Assembly (NCBI RefSeq): GCF_014837235.1
Contig: NZ_JACYFT010000001.1
Span: 1-64,000, forward strand
From: Limnohabitans radicicola
Lineage (GTDB): Bacteria; Pseudomonadota; Gammaproteobacteria; Burkholderiales; Burkholderiaceae_C
Length of the DNA: 64,000 bases
Direction: 5' to 3'
In this document: positions 16,625-24,916 of the stretch, piece by piece
Numbering within the stretch: the stretch's first letter is position 1
How the letters are laid out: the number at the start of each line of letters is the position of its first letter
Made by a program: the position numbers and the translations under genes
The notes under the pieces: generated by a model
Seen by the model: only the letters and a program-made list of their open reading frames with translations
Told to the model about the DNA's origin: nothing
Database searches by the model: none

Positions 16625-17608
16625 ATGAGTGAATCCACACCACCGACCGCTGACACCCAGGAAGCCCCAGCTTCAACCGAGGCAGCATTCGTTGCGGCCG
16701 AGCCTGTGACTGTGCCGGGCAGTGTGGATGCACCGGAGGTCTCTGCGGCCAAAGCGCTTGAGGCGACAGACAGCCCCAAAGCGTCTGACGCCCATGCAGG
16801 ATTGGCGGTAGACGAAAGGGCTTATCAGCAATACCAGGCTTTGGCACAGACCGTGCTGGATTCTGCTGACATTGCCAGCAAATCAGCGGAATCTGCGCTG
16901 GCGGTCAGCGGACAGCTGCGCAAAGCCACCATTGAACTCAAGGCTTTGACCGATGTCGGGCACAAGAAAGCACGTCTTTTGCTGGCCATCGGCGGTGGCG
17001 TGATGGTGGTGTGTACCTTGTTTTTCCTGATCATGGGCGTTCGGATGGTCGGTCGCATCAACCAACTGGATGTCATGGTGGAAGCCGTCGGCAAGCGGGT
17101 GATCGAGTTGAACGTGGCCATGGAGTCGATCGAAGGCGTCAACCGCAGCATGCAGGAGCTGACGGCCAAGCAGAACGAACTCACGAAAGCACAAGGTCAA
17201 ATCGAGGGCCGCATCGATGCTTCGCTCAAGCAATCCGAAAGCCTGGTTCAGAAAGTACCCAGTGAAACCGCCAAACAAGTGGCGGCCAGCAGCGATTCGC
17301 TGATGCGTCAGGTTCAGGGCATCAACAGCCGACTGCAAAGCCAGGCCAATGCGGTTCAGTCACTCGGTGGGGAGGTCAAGTCACTCAAGTCCGCCGTGGG
17401 CAATGTGGACAGCCTCAAGCGTGATGTAGAGAGCCTGATCACCCTGCAAAAAGAGCGCTACCTTGAAGCCTTGCAGAAAAACAATGCCAGCGCAGTCAAA
17501 GAACGGGCACTGCAATACCCCAGGGTCTCACCTCCCAAGCCCGCGGAAGCCGCGCCCTCGGCCCAGAGTAACCCTGGCCCAGTCTTGGCACCAGCGGCCA
17601 AACCTTGA
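16625..17608 (+). CDS. Coiled-coil inner-membrane protein of unknown function
   Basis: A 327-residue protein with a low-complexity cytoplasmic N-terminus (1-60), a helical segment, one transmembrane helix (about 117-138), a long coiled coil of S, Q, K, L and V heptads (about 145-290), and a P/A-rich tail. No known family was recognised. Being 18 bases from the previous gene, it ends the export operon. A structural role around the basal body is possible but not shown. Confidence 0.65.
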   Translation: MSESTPPTADTQEAPASTEAAFVAAEPVTVPGSVDAPEVSAAKALEATDSPKASDAHAGLAVDERAYQQYQALAQTVLDSADIASKSAESALAVSGQLRKATIELKALTDVGHKKARLLLAIGGGVMVVCTLFFLIMGVRMVGRINQLDVMVEAVGKRVIELNVAMESIEGVNRSMQELTAKQNELTKAQGQIEGRIDASLKQSESLVQKVPSETAKQVAASSDSLMRQVQGINSRLQSQANAVQSLGGEVKSLKSAVGNVDSLKRDVESLITLQKERYLEALQKNNASAVKERALQYPRVSPPKPAEAAPSAQSNPGPVLAPAAKP

Positions 17609-17622
17609 GGCCATTGCCTCAA
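17605..17622. terminator. Hairpin between convergent genes
   Basis: TTGAGGC-CATT-GCCTCAA forms a 7-bp stem overlapping the stop codon of the coiled-coil gene, between that gene and a convergent minus-strand gene. No T tract follows, so termination is only probable. Confidence 0.35.
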
Positions 17623-17629
17623 TGGCGCT

Positions 17630-18040
17630 TCACTTGCAAAGCCAGATATAGGTGAGCGTGAACAGTCCGTATGGCGGGATTTTTTTCCAGTAGCCTGGCT
17701 CTTCGACAGTGAACAGTTTTTTCCCCGTCAAAGACGGGCCACTGAAGCTGTCCATCTGGCTGATGCGGTGCATCTTGTACTGACAGTCGTACTCGTTCAT
17801 GTAGCGCCGCGACATGACGCCGTCCGGATCCGCGATTTTGAGGTCCTGCATCTCCCAGACACGGCGAATGGCATCGTCTTTCTCGACCGCATTGCGGTTG
17901 ACGTGCAGGACCACTTCGGGCGTCTCGCCGATCTTGGTCCAGGTCATGGCCTGCGCAGGCGTGGCAAGCCCAACGACAGATGCCAGGAAGGCGCTGCGCC
18001 ATCCAAATAACGGGAAGTCTCGAAATGCCATCTGTTTCAT
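17630..18040 (-). CDS. Surface-adhesin protein E-like exported protein
   Basis: A 136-residue protein from ATG 18040 with a signal peptide ending A-Q-A near residue 31. The mature part resembles the surface-adhesin E fold: an early W-T-K-I-G, R-R-V-W-E-M near the middle, Y-D-C, and a W-K-K-I-P-P segment before a final Cys. The Cys of Y-D-C and the terminal Cys could form a disulfide. A longer reading to 18187 overlaps the FemAB-like gene and is not preferred. Function is unknown; the call is tentative. Confidence 0.5.
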   Translation of the reverse strand: MKQMAFRDFPLFGWRSAFLASVVGLATPAQAMTWTKIGETPEVVLHVNRNAVEKDDAIRRVWEMQDLKIADPDGVMSRRYMNEYDCQYKMHRISQMDSFSGPSLTGKKLFTVEEPGYWKKIPPYGLFTLTYIWLCK

Positions 18041-18042
18041 TT

Positions 18043-18969
18043 TCAGAAATACGTTCCCGCCAGTGTAAGCACCTGACCACCCGTGGCGAGTTTGAACCGG
18101 GAAATGCCTGGCAGATCGTGGGTGTTGATACCCCCCAGATCCAGACGCCGAATGCCTTGCCTTTTCAAATGAAGCATGGCCTGCCAAAGCATGACGTTGT
18201 GGGCACTGAGTTTACGCCCCTCCTCGTCCGACCAGCCGATATGGTAGGTGGCCCCACCGCCATGCAACAGGAAGAGCATGGAGGCGATGATTCGTCCTTC
18301 ATGGCGCGTGGTCGCCACGAAAAAGCCCTGATCAGGCCGCTCGTGGCCATCGATGAATGCGGGCACAAAATCCGTGGGCAACCCATGGAAATTCCGGCTG
18401 GCCCTCTGTTCCATCTCCTTTTCGAGTAAATGCCTGCATTCGCGCATGTCGGGTTTGAATTGCACCTGCAAAGGGGCACTGCGCAAAGGACGGAACACCC
18501 GGTTGCGCCATTTGCGGTCCAGACCTTCGCGCAGCTTGGCCTCGTCTTGCGTCAAGTCCAGCACGACGGTGGAGTAACCCGTCATCACCCTGTGCAGGCC
18601 CTTGACCGATGCGTGTTCCACTTGATCCAGCGGTAAATCAGGCGAAAACAGGGTCACCCTGAACATGCGCGTCGGGATGGACTTCTTGAGTGCCTTGTAG
18701 AGGTGGTTTTTAGCCGCCGCATCGAGCGCAGGTGACCAAACGGGTCCACGTGTACAGGACGCCAGGCTGATGTAGTGCAGATACCGCCGTCCGATGAATT
18801 GCGCCAGTGCGAGCACCTTCTTGCCGTCCATGACCGCGGCACGGTGCGCCTGAACCCCCAGTGTCTTCATGGCTTCGCCATAAGCCCAGGACTGTTGCAA
18901 AGACCCACCATGTTGGGCATGAAATTCCTGCCATGCCTTGCGCGGTAACGCATTCCAGATCACCTTCAT
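18043..18969 (-). CDS. FemAB-like GNAT-fold acyltransferase
   Basis: A 308-residue protein with the double-GNAT layout of FemAB/peptidoglycan-bridge and exosortase-associated acyltransferases: W-x-E-F near residue 14, L-Q-Q-S-W-A-Y-G-E-A-M-K near 30, W-R-N-R-V-F-R near 150, and the C-terminal Y-H-I-G-W-S and D-L-G-G-I-N motifs. Such enzymes move aminoacyl or acyl groups onto cell-wall or glycan acceptors. The substrate cannot be told from sequence. It is divergent from the motAB group. Confidence 0.65.
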   Translation of the reverse strand: MKVIWNALPRKAWQEFHAQHGGSLQQSWAYGEAMKTLGVQAHRAAVMDGKKVLALAQFIGRRYLHYISLASCTRGPVWSPALDAAAKNHLYKALKKSIPTRMFRVTLFSPDLPLDQVEHASVKGLHRVMTGYSTVVLDLTQDEAKLREGLDRKWRNRVFRPLRSAPLQVQFKPDMRECRHLLEKEMEQRASRNFHGLPTDFVPAFIDGHERPDQGFFVATTRHEGRIIASMLFLLHGGGATYHIGWSDEEGRKLSAHNVMLWQAMLHLKRQGIRRLDLGGINTHDLPGISRFKLATGGQVLTLAGTYF

Positions 18970-19001
18970 GGCATGATCATAGTTAAATTGCTTCTACAGA
19001 C

Positions 19002-19028
19002 TCAAGAAATCTACAATTCTGTCGATTT
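19002..19028 (+). promoter_or_regulatory. Sigma28 (FliA) promoter of the motAB operon
   Basis: TCAAGAAA-N11-GTCGATTT matches the FliA consensus with exact spacing. It lies inside the longest reading of the next small gene, so the start of that gene must be downstream of about 19035. Confidence 0.75.
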
Positions 19029-19056
19029 CTCCGATGTCGCCAAACGTATCCGGGCC

Positions 19057-19242
19057 ATGAAACGAGCACCTTCGCAAACGATTTTCTTTGGGCATGATGT
19101 GCCCAAAGACCATCTGACGCTGGCGGGCTACCTTTGGCTGGGGGTCTATCTTGGTCTGCCCGTTGTGATTCTGGGCAACCTGCTGGACCTGCTGATGCAA
19201 AAATGGTTTGGCTGGTGCATTGGCTTTTGGTGCATCCTCTAG
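19057..19242 (+). CDS. Small membrane protein preceding motA
   Basis: A 61-residue protein starting at ATG 19057 (M-K-R-A-P-S), which is the first ATG after the sigma28 promoter. It has a soluble N-terminus of about 20 residues and a hydrophobic C-terminal half that could form one or two membrane helices, ending W-C-I-G-F-W-C-I-L. The stop is 15 bases before motA. No family was recognised; co-expression with the stator suggests a motility-linked role. Confidence 0.5.
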   Translation: MKRAPSQTIFFGHDVPKDHLTLAGYLWLGVYLGLPVVILGNLLDLLMQKWFGWCIGFWCIL

Positions 19243-19257
19243 TTTCAAAGGTTAACC

Positions 19258-20121
19258 ATGTTCTTTTTCGTTGGTCTCGCCGTTGTGTTTGGCGCTGTGT
19301 TCGGTGGTTACATCATCCACGGGGGCAAGATGGCGCCCATCATCAAGGCCGCGCCTTTCGAGTTCATCATCATTGGTGGTGCGGCCATCGGGGCTTCTTT
19401 GGTGAGCAACAGCCTGGCCGTGTTCAAGGCGGCCATGGCCGGTATTGGCACCTGTATCAAAGGCCCCAAATGGCACCAGGCCGACTATCTGGCCTTGATG
19501 GTGCTGATCGGCAAACTCCAGGCTGTGATGAAAAAAGAAGGCGTTGTGGCGCTGGAAGGCCATGTCGAAAATCCGGAAGCCAGCCCAATTTTTGGTGAAT
19601 TCCCTCAGTTGGTCAAAGACCATTCGATCGTCCAAATGATCTGCGACCCTCTGCGCCTGATGGTGATTTCCCAGGGTAACCTGGATCCGGATGCGGTCGA
19701 TGACCTCATGAAAAGAGCCATCAAAGTCCACCACCACGAAGCCCTGCTGGCCCCGGGGGCACTCACCGCGATTGCCGGTGGTTTGCCTGCTCTGGGTATC
19801 GTGGCTTGCGTGTTGGGTGTGGTGAAGACCATGGGCTCGATTGACCAGCCGCCCACCGTGCTGGGTGGCCTGATCGGCTCGGCACTGGTTGGTACCATGC
19901 TGGGGGTGTTTTTGGCTTACGGCATGTTCGAACCCTTTGCCGGCCGACTCACCCAGATCATCAACGAAGATGCCCAAGCCTACGATGTGATCAAAGAAAT
20001 GATTGTGTCCAACCTGAAAGGGTATGCCCAGCCCGTGATCATCGAGTCAGCTCGTGCCTGTATCAGTCACCACAATCAGCCCAGCTTCTCGGAAGTCTTT
20101 GACAGCCTGCGGGGGGCTTGA
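19258..20121 (+). CDS. motA: Flagellar motor stator protein MotA
   Basis: A 287-residue proton-channel subunit with four membrane helices, the large cytoplasmic loop between helices 2 and 3, and the conserved P-A-L-G-I-V-A-C-V-L-G-V-V-K and P-T-V-L-G-G-L-I-G-S-A segments of helices 3 and 4. AAAGG precedes the ATG. It is coupled to motB. Confidence 0.95.
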   Translation: MFFFVGLAVVFGAVFGGYIIHGGKMAPIIKAAPFEFIIIGGAAIGASLVSNSLAVFKAAMAGIGTCIKGPKWHQADYLALMVLIGKLQAVMKKEGVVALEGHVENPEASPIFGEFPQLVKDHSIVQMICDPLRLMVISQGNLDPDAVDDLMKRAIKVHHHEALLAPGALTAIAGGLPALGIVACVLGVVKTMGSIDQPPTVLGGLIGSALVGTMLGVFLAYGMFEPFAGRLTQIINEDAQAYDVIKEMIVSNLKGYAQPVIIESARACISHHNQPSFSEVFDSLRGA

Positions 20122-21077
20122 TGGCTGAGGCAGACAAACCCGCAGAAGGCACGCCCGACGCAGCACCGGCAGAGCCGGTTCGGCCCATCATCCGCAAAAT
20201 CATCGTCGAAGATGGTCATGCGGGTGCCCACGGTGGTGCCTGGAAGATTGCGCTTGCGGACATGATGACGGCCATGATGGCCTTCTTTTTGCTGATGTGG
20301 CTGTTGGGTGCCAGCACGGATGACAAGCGCAAAAGCGTTGCCGAATACTTCCGCCCTGCTTCGCACAGTCAAATCGTTTTTGGTGAACTGGCAGGCTCCA
20401 ATGGCATGTTCGGTGGCAAATCCATCATCGATCCAGAAGATGGCTTTCCATTCACCGCCAAACAAACCGCTCTGCTGGAGCGTCTGACCCCCCAGTCAGA
20501 AGGTGGCCCCAATGCAGACAACGGGTCCTCGCAAGAAGAACGAAACAGGGAAGGCCCGCAAGATGACGCGCCCAGCGGTGCAGCTGGATCATCGTCCAAA
20601 CAGCAGGACAAGGAAAATTACGACAAGCTTGAAAAAGACATCAAACAAAAGCTCCAGGATAACAAACAACTCCAGGGCATGAAGGATCAGGTCAACATTG
20701 TCCGTGAAAAAGATGGCTTGCGCATCGAAGTGATCGACAAAGCCGATTACTCCATGTTCTCCAGCGGGACTGCCGACATGAATGGCAAAGCGGCCAATCT
20801 GATCAAGGAAGTGGCCAAGTCGCTCAAGGACATGCCCAACAAGGTGGCCATTCGTGGCCACACCGACAGCATGGGCTTCGCGCCGGACAGCCTGCGCAAC
20901 AACTGGTCTTTGTCGAGTGAGCGAGCTGATGCGACTCGCCAAATCCTGCAGGGTGCGGGGATCAACTCCAACCGCTTCTCACGCATCGAGGGCGTCGCAG
21001 ACACGGCCCCGTTCGTGTCCAATAACCCGGCCGATCCGCGCAATCGGCGGGTCAGCATCACAGTTTTGAACCAATAA
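20121..21077 (+). CDS. motB: Flagellar motor stator protein MotB
   Basis: A 318-residue protein: short cytoplasmic N-terminus, one membrane helix with the proton-carrying Asp in A-L-A-D-M-M-T-A-M-M-A-F-F, a plug/linker region, and a C-terminal OmpA-like peptidoglycan-binding domain (R-G-H-T-D-S, S-S-E-R-A-D-A, R-R-V-S-I). ATG 20121 overlaps the last base of the motA stop. The linker (about 115-175) is rich in S, G, N, D and Q. Confidence 0.95.
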   Translation: MAEADKPAEGTPDAAPAEPVRPIIRKIIVEDGHAGAHGGAWKIALADMMTAMMAFFLLMWLLGASTDDKRKSVAEYFRPASHSQIVFGELAGSNGMFGGKSIIDPEDGFPFTAKQTALLERLTPQSEGGPNADNGSSQEERNREGPQDDAPSGAAGSSSKQQDKENYDKLEKDIKQKLQDNKQLQGMKDQVNIVREKDGLRIEVIDKADYSMFSSGTADMNGKAANLIKEVAKSLKDMPNKVAIRGHTDSMGFAPDSLRNNWSLSSERADATRQILQGAGINSNRFSRIEGVADTAPFVSNNPADPRNRRVSITVLNQ

Positions 21078-21083
21078 GAAAAT

Positions 21084-21113
21084 GATCAAACCGCTCAAAA
21101 TGGCGGTTTGATC
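21084..21113. terminator. Convergent hairpin after motB
   Basis: GATCAAACCGC and GCGGTTTGATC form a perfect 11-bp stem with an 8-nt loop just after the motB stop, overlapping the 3' end of the convergent gene. It could terminate both transcripts although T tracts are short. Confidence 0.6.
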
Positions 21114-21589
21114 ACTTGAGCGCAGGTCCCCTTGATGAGACGGATGGTCTTGCCGGATTGGGTGCCAATGCTCTGTTCAAAGCTGCCTGTCTTGCGGTCG
21201 ATGGTGAACTCTTCACGGTTGATCATGACCCCGAAACGCTGGAACATGGCTGGGCGTGACACCATCAATTTGCTGCCCACGACGCTCAAGTTACCACCTC
21301 GGCTCTCTGAAATCGCAATCTTGCCTTGATACCAGCCCGTGGACTTGGTGAAATCCACTTGAGCCATGGTGATGCGGGAAGGCTCATCGACCGTGATGCC
21401 CAAAGCGATCTGCCCATCGAGGTCCAGACTCAGCTCGCAGATCATGTCCATCACGCCCTTGTTGCTGCCAGGCTTGCTGACCTCGACGGGCGATGTGGAC
21501 GAATCGCCAGAACCGAGCAAGCCCATCAGACCCCAAATGCCTCCCATGAGCGCTGCACCCATGGCCATACCACCGAGTATTTTTTTCAT
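21095..21589 (-). CDS. Hypothetical membrane-anchored exported protein
   Basis: A 164-residue protein with an N-terminal hydrophobic helix (M-K-K-I-L-G-G-M-A-M-G-A, about 1-26), then an S/T/P linker and a beta-rich domain of about 110 residues with two Cys, one near the start of the domain and one near the end. No family was recognised. It lies convergent with motB and upstream of the FleQ-like regulator but separated from it by 83 bases. Confidence 0.55.
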   Translation of the reverse strand: MKKILGGMAMGAALMGGIWGLMGLLGSGDSSTSPVEVSKPGSNKGVMDMICELSLDLDGQIALGITVDEPSRITMAQVDFTKSTGWYQGKIAISESRGGNLSVVGSKLMVSRPAMFQRFGVMINREEFTIDRKTGSFEQSIGTQSGKTIRLIKGTCAQVIKPPF

Positions 21590-21672
21590 CGTGATTGAAA
21601 TTGAATTGTGCTTTGCACATCATACCCAGCACAAGCAGCACCCGGCAACTGCCATTGGGTGTAGCCGGCCCG

Positions 21673-22926
21673 TCAGCCCACTGAGCGCAGTTCGTACTTG
21701 TTGATTTTTTCAATCAAGGTGGTGCGCTGCAGCTGCAGCAATTTTGCTGTGCGTGACACATTGCCCTGCGTCCGCGAAAGCGCCTGCTCGATCAGACTGC
21801 GCTCGACATTCACCAAATGCTGCTTCAGAGACAACCCATCGGGCGGCAATGTCTGAATGCCTTGCGCCAACAAGATCACTTCCTCCACCGCATTCATTTC
21901 ATCGTTGGATGCCCCACCAGCCAAAGGACTGGACGGCAGCATGAATGGCGGCAATGGCGCTGGTGCATCCTCGGCCGTCAAAAGCAGATGGGCCATGGGA
22001 TCGTTGTCATCGGCAAAAGGCCCTTTCGGCGGCTGTGCCGCAGCGACCACACTGGCACCATCGCCACCTGCACGAGCCTGCAAGAGTGCAGACAGGGGCA
22101 CTTCGGAGCCCCCTGCTGATCCCTTGGACAAGACTTTGGCCTGCAAAGCAGCCATCCCGGACGGCAACATGCTCGATGGCACCATGTGCACATGCACGGC
22201 CTGCCCTGGGAACAGCGTTGAAAACCGATCCACCAGATTCGACAACTCACGCACATTCCCTGGCCAGGCATAACCCTCGAACAGTCCCAACATGTCAGGC
22301 GCCAGGCTCAGTGGCTTGGTTCCCGGCAACATGTGCTTGCGTGCATAAAACTGAACCAGTTGCGAGACGTCCTGACTGCGCTCACGCAGCGGTGTGGTCG
22401 AGATCGGCAAGACATTGATCCGGTAGTACAAGTCCTCGCGAAAACGACCCGCTTCCACTTCCTTTTCAAGATTGCGGTGCGTGGCAGCCACCACGCGCAC
22501 ATCGATCGGCACCTCCGTAGAAGCCCCCACAGGCAAGACACATTTTTCCTGCAACACACGCAGCAATTTCACCTGCATGTCCATCGGCAAATCGCCGATT
22601 TCATCGAGAAACAAAGTGCCACCGTTGGCCAACTGAAATCGGCCCATGCGATCAGAAACCGCCCCAGTGAATGTGCCTTTGCGGTGACCAAACAATTCAC
22701 TCTCGATCAACTCACGGGGAATGGCGCCACAGTTGATCGGGACGAACGGTCCGCTGGCCCGCGGACCTTGCATGTGCAGCGCTTGCGCCACCAACTCCTT
22801 GCCTGTTCCGCTTTCACCCGTGACCAGGGCTGTGGAGCTGGAGGCAGCGATGGCCTGAATCAGTTGGCGCAACGATTCGATGGCTGGACTCTGTCCAATG
22901 ATGGGAATGGCTGAAGCTGGTCGCAT
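21673..22926 (-). CDS. Sigma54-dependent flagellar transcription activator (FleQ/FlrC-like, no receiver domain)
   Basis: A 417-residue enhancer-binding protein consisting almost directly of an AAA+ domain and a DNA-binding domain: Walker A G-E-S-G-T-G-K (37-43), the sigma54-contact loop G-T-F-T-G-A (84-89, normally GAFTGA), Walker B T-L-F-L-D-E-I-G-D (104-112), F-R-E-D-L-Y-Y-R sensor region, a variable linker, and a Fis-type helix-turn-helix (about 380-412, N-V-S-R-T-A-K-L-L-Q-L). There is no N-terminal receiver or FleQ-type domain. The many sigma54 promoters at flagellar and glycan operons in this window are its likely targets; FlhG may control it. Confidence 0.85.
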   Translation of the reverse strand: MRPASAIPIIGQSPAIESLRQLIQAIAASSSTALVTGESGTGKELVAQALHMQGPRASGPFVPINCGAIPRELIESELFGHRKGTFTGAVSDRMGRFQLANGGTLFLDEIGDLPMDMQVKLLRVLQEKCVLPVGASTEVPIDVRVVAATHRNLEKEVEAGRFREDLYYRINVLPISTTPLRERSQDVSQLVQFYARKHMLPGTKPLSLAPDMLGLFEGYAWPGNVRELSNLVDRFSTLFPGQAVHVHMVPSSMLPSGMAALQAKVLSKGSAGGSEVPLSALLQARAGGDGASVVAAAQPPKGPFADDNDPMAHLLLTAEDAPAPLPPFMLPSSPLAGGASNDEMNAVEEVILLAQGIQTLPPDGLSLKQHLVNVERSLIEQALSRTQGNVSRTAKLLQLQRTTLIEKINKYELRSVG

Positions 22927-22944
22927 GGGGCTAAATTACAATTT

Positions 22945-22998
22945 CGTCGTTTATAAGATATTTACGCGTTTTTAACAATTTATTTATTAAAAACGACG
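22945..22998. promoter_or_regulatory. AT-rich inverted repeat upstream of the FleQ-like gene
   Basis: CGTCGTTT (22945-22952) and AAACGACG (22991-22998) are perfect 8-bp inverted arms flanking 38 AT-rich bases, directly upstream of the regulator start. It may be an operator; no sigma54 or sigma28 element is visible in this 246-base gap. Confidence 0.35.
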
Positions 22999-23172
22999 TC
23001 AGTTTGGCGCAACGAGCTTCATTAAAGAGCACCAAAGAACTCACACAAACCATTTTTTCATTGCCCGCCCACGCTGGCCTGCTCAAGAGATCGAAGCTGA
23101 TGCCGATTCCAGAGACAAGCCGCACACAGCCTGTCTGGAATGTCTGTTGTGGGGCGCAAGGAGTTCTGAACC

Positions 23173-23661
23173 ATGATCCCCCAAAAAATGACAATTGCCC
23201 TGCTCGGGCTCATGCTGGCAGGTTGCCAGTCCATCCCCTTGTTCCCGGTTCAAGGCGATGCATCGGGCGCCGAGGGTACCAAACCCAACATGATCACGCC
23301 CCTGGTGGAAAAACGTGAAACCATCATGGCCACGGGCTATGCCGTGATCAGCATACAGAACCACAAAAACCCCTCGCAACAGCGTTTGCTGGCGATCCGG
23401 GCCTCCAAGCTGGACGCCTACCGGGCCCTGACCGAACAAGTCTATGGTCAGCATCTGGACGCCACCACCACCGTGGCGGACATGACCATCATGAGTGACA
23501 CTTTCCGCGCCAAGGTTGAAGGCGTGATTTATGGTGCCGTGCTGGTGAGCATCACCCCGGTGGGTGATGACACCTACGAAACGACGCTGTCGCTGGACAC
23601 GAGCGTGGTGCGCGATCTTCGCTTGCTGTACCTGAGCCAATTGGCCGCACGTCGCAAGTAA
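23173..23661 (+). CDS. flgP: Flagellar outer-membrane lipoprotein FlgP-like
   Basis: A 162-residue lipoprotein with lipobox L-M-L-A-G-C at residues 14-19 and an LPP20/FlgP-type domain (A-I-R-A-S-K-L-D-A-Y-R-A-L-T-E-Q-V-Y-G). In Vibrio, FlgP forms the basal disk/H-ring that reinforces the outer-membrane part of the motor. AAGGAG is placed 9 bases before the ATG. The flgT-like gene follows after 15 bases, which supports the call. flgO was not identified. Confidence 0.75.
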   Translation: MIPQKMTIALLGLMLAGCQSIPLFPVQGDASGAEGTKPNMITPLVEKRETIMATGYAVISIQNHKNPSQQRLLAIRASKLDAYRALTEQVYGQHLDATTTVADMTIMSDTFRAKVEGVIYGAVLVSITPVGDDTYETTLSLDTSVVRDLRLLYLSQLAARRK

Positions 23662-23676
23662 GAGCGAGGAGCTGCA

Positions 23677-24900
23677 ATGAAAACCGCTCTTTGGATGGCC
23701 GTGGCTCTGGCAGTGGCTCCATCTGTGGCCCTGGCGCAAACCAAAACACCTGCTCGCACCAGCGCACCTGCACCTGCGGCCGCAACACGAGCCCCACTGA
23801 CAGTGTCTTCATTGCTGCCGGCACCAGCGGCACTTGCCACGCCTTCGACCCCAGCACAAGAGCATGAGCGCCAACTGCAGGCGATTCGGCAGGCTCTGCT
23901 CGAAGCCACCATGGATCGCCCGACCCGTGTGATTTCCAGCGCCTGGGTCGATGGCGATGGCGTCCTGCACGAAAGCGCACACTTCCATTCCCAAGCAGAG
24001 GTGCAAGGTGTTCGCATCCTGTCCTATGTTCAGGGCGAAGAGCCCGTCACTGCCAAAGTGGACGCCCAGGTCTTGCCTTGGGGCTTGCGCCAAACCAAAG
24101 CGGCCGATGGCAGTTGCCAGAGCCCGCCGCGCGCTTGGCGTTTACCGATGACACTGCAAACCCGATTGGACAACGGCTTCAGTGGGTCGCAACAGCACGC
24201 CAGTCAATGGCTGCTCAAGGCAGCCAGCCATTACTGGAGTGAGCGCTTGAGCGAGTCCAAACGCTGGCAAGGCCAGGAAAGCGCACGTCCAGCAAGCAAC
24301 ACGTACAGCCAAATGCTGTACGGCAGTGGCGAAGCCAGTGCCGGTTGGGCCGCCGAATTGAGTCTGAGCCCGCAACCTGCACCCGAAGACCAGGCCCTGC
24401 CCTGGACCCAGCGCATGCCCTGGGTCGCGCCCGCATGGCGTTGGAGCCTGAACCTCACCGTGGGTCGCCGCTCGGCGCCTGACCTGCCCATCCAGCCCGT
24501 ATGGACTGCCCGCCAAAGCGTATCCATCCCCATCCAGGACATGACCCACCAACCCACGGTGGTGTTGGCACAACTCCAGCAAGCCCTGGAGCGTAAAGTG
24601 GGTGAATGGATCCAGACGCTGGAGCAAAACAACCAATGTGAGCCGCTGCAATTTGCCGTCTTGCGTCAGTCCGGCAGTCAATTGATGCTGCAAGCAGGCC
24701 AAGGCAGCGGATTGCGCCCAGGCGACCGGGTGCTGCTCATGAACCCGACACACGTCCCCAGCCGCGTGCTCGAGCCAGGCGCAACACAGCACTTGGCACT
24801 GGCAGAGGTGGTGCGCATTGACCGACACCAGACCGAATTACAACAACTCGCTGGCCCGGCCCTGCCCGCGCACGGCCAATGGGTGGCTCTGCCACTGTGA
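23677..24900 (+). CDS. flgT: FlgT-like flagellar H-ring assembly protein
   Basis: A 407-residue exported protein with a signal peptide ending V-A-L-A (about residue 20), an A/P-rich spacer, a domain starting Q-L-Q-A-I-R-Q-A-L-L-E-A-T that resembles the FlgT N-terminal domain, and a C-terminal beta barrel-like domain with G-L-R-P-G-D-R-V-L-L-M. FlgT stabilises MotX/Y-type and H-ring assemblies in Vibrio. The pairing with FlgP is good context; sequence similarity judged by eye is moderate. Confidence 0.6.
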   Translation: MKTALWMAVALAVAPSVALAQTKTPARTSAPAPAAATRAPLTVSSLLPAPAALATPSTPAQEHERQLQAIRQALLEATMDRPTRVISSAWVDGDGVLHESAHFHSQAEVQGVRILSYVQGEEPVTAKVDAQVLPWGLRQTKAADGSCQSPPRAWRLPMTLQTRLDNGFSGSQQHASQWLLKAASHYWSERLSESKRWQGQESARPASNTYSQMLYGSGEASAGWAAELSLSPQPAPEDQALPWTQRMPWVAPAWRWSLNLTVGRRSAPDLPIQPVWTARQSVSIPIQDMTHQPTVVLAQLQQALERKVGEWIQTLEQNNQCEPLQFAVLRQSGSQLMLQAGQGSGLRPGDRVLLMNPTHVPSRVLEPGATQHLALAEVVRIDRHQTELQQLAGPALPAHGQWVALPL

Positions 24901-24916
24901 TGACCTCTCCCCGGAA

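Noticed and set aside
23140-23156. Possible sigma54 element before flgP
   Set aside because: GG and the expected GC are at the right distance, but the -12 dinucleotide is GT, so it does not meet the invariant requirement.
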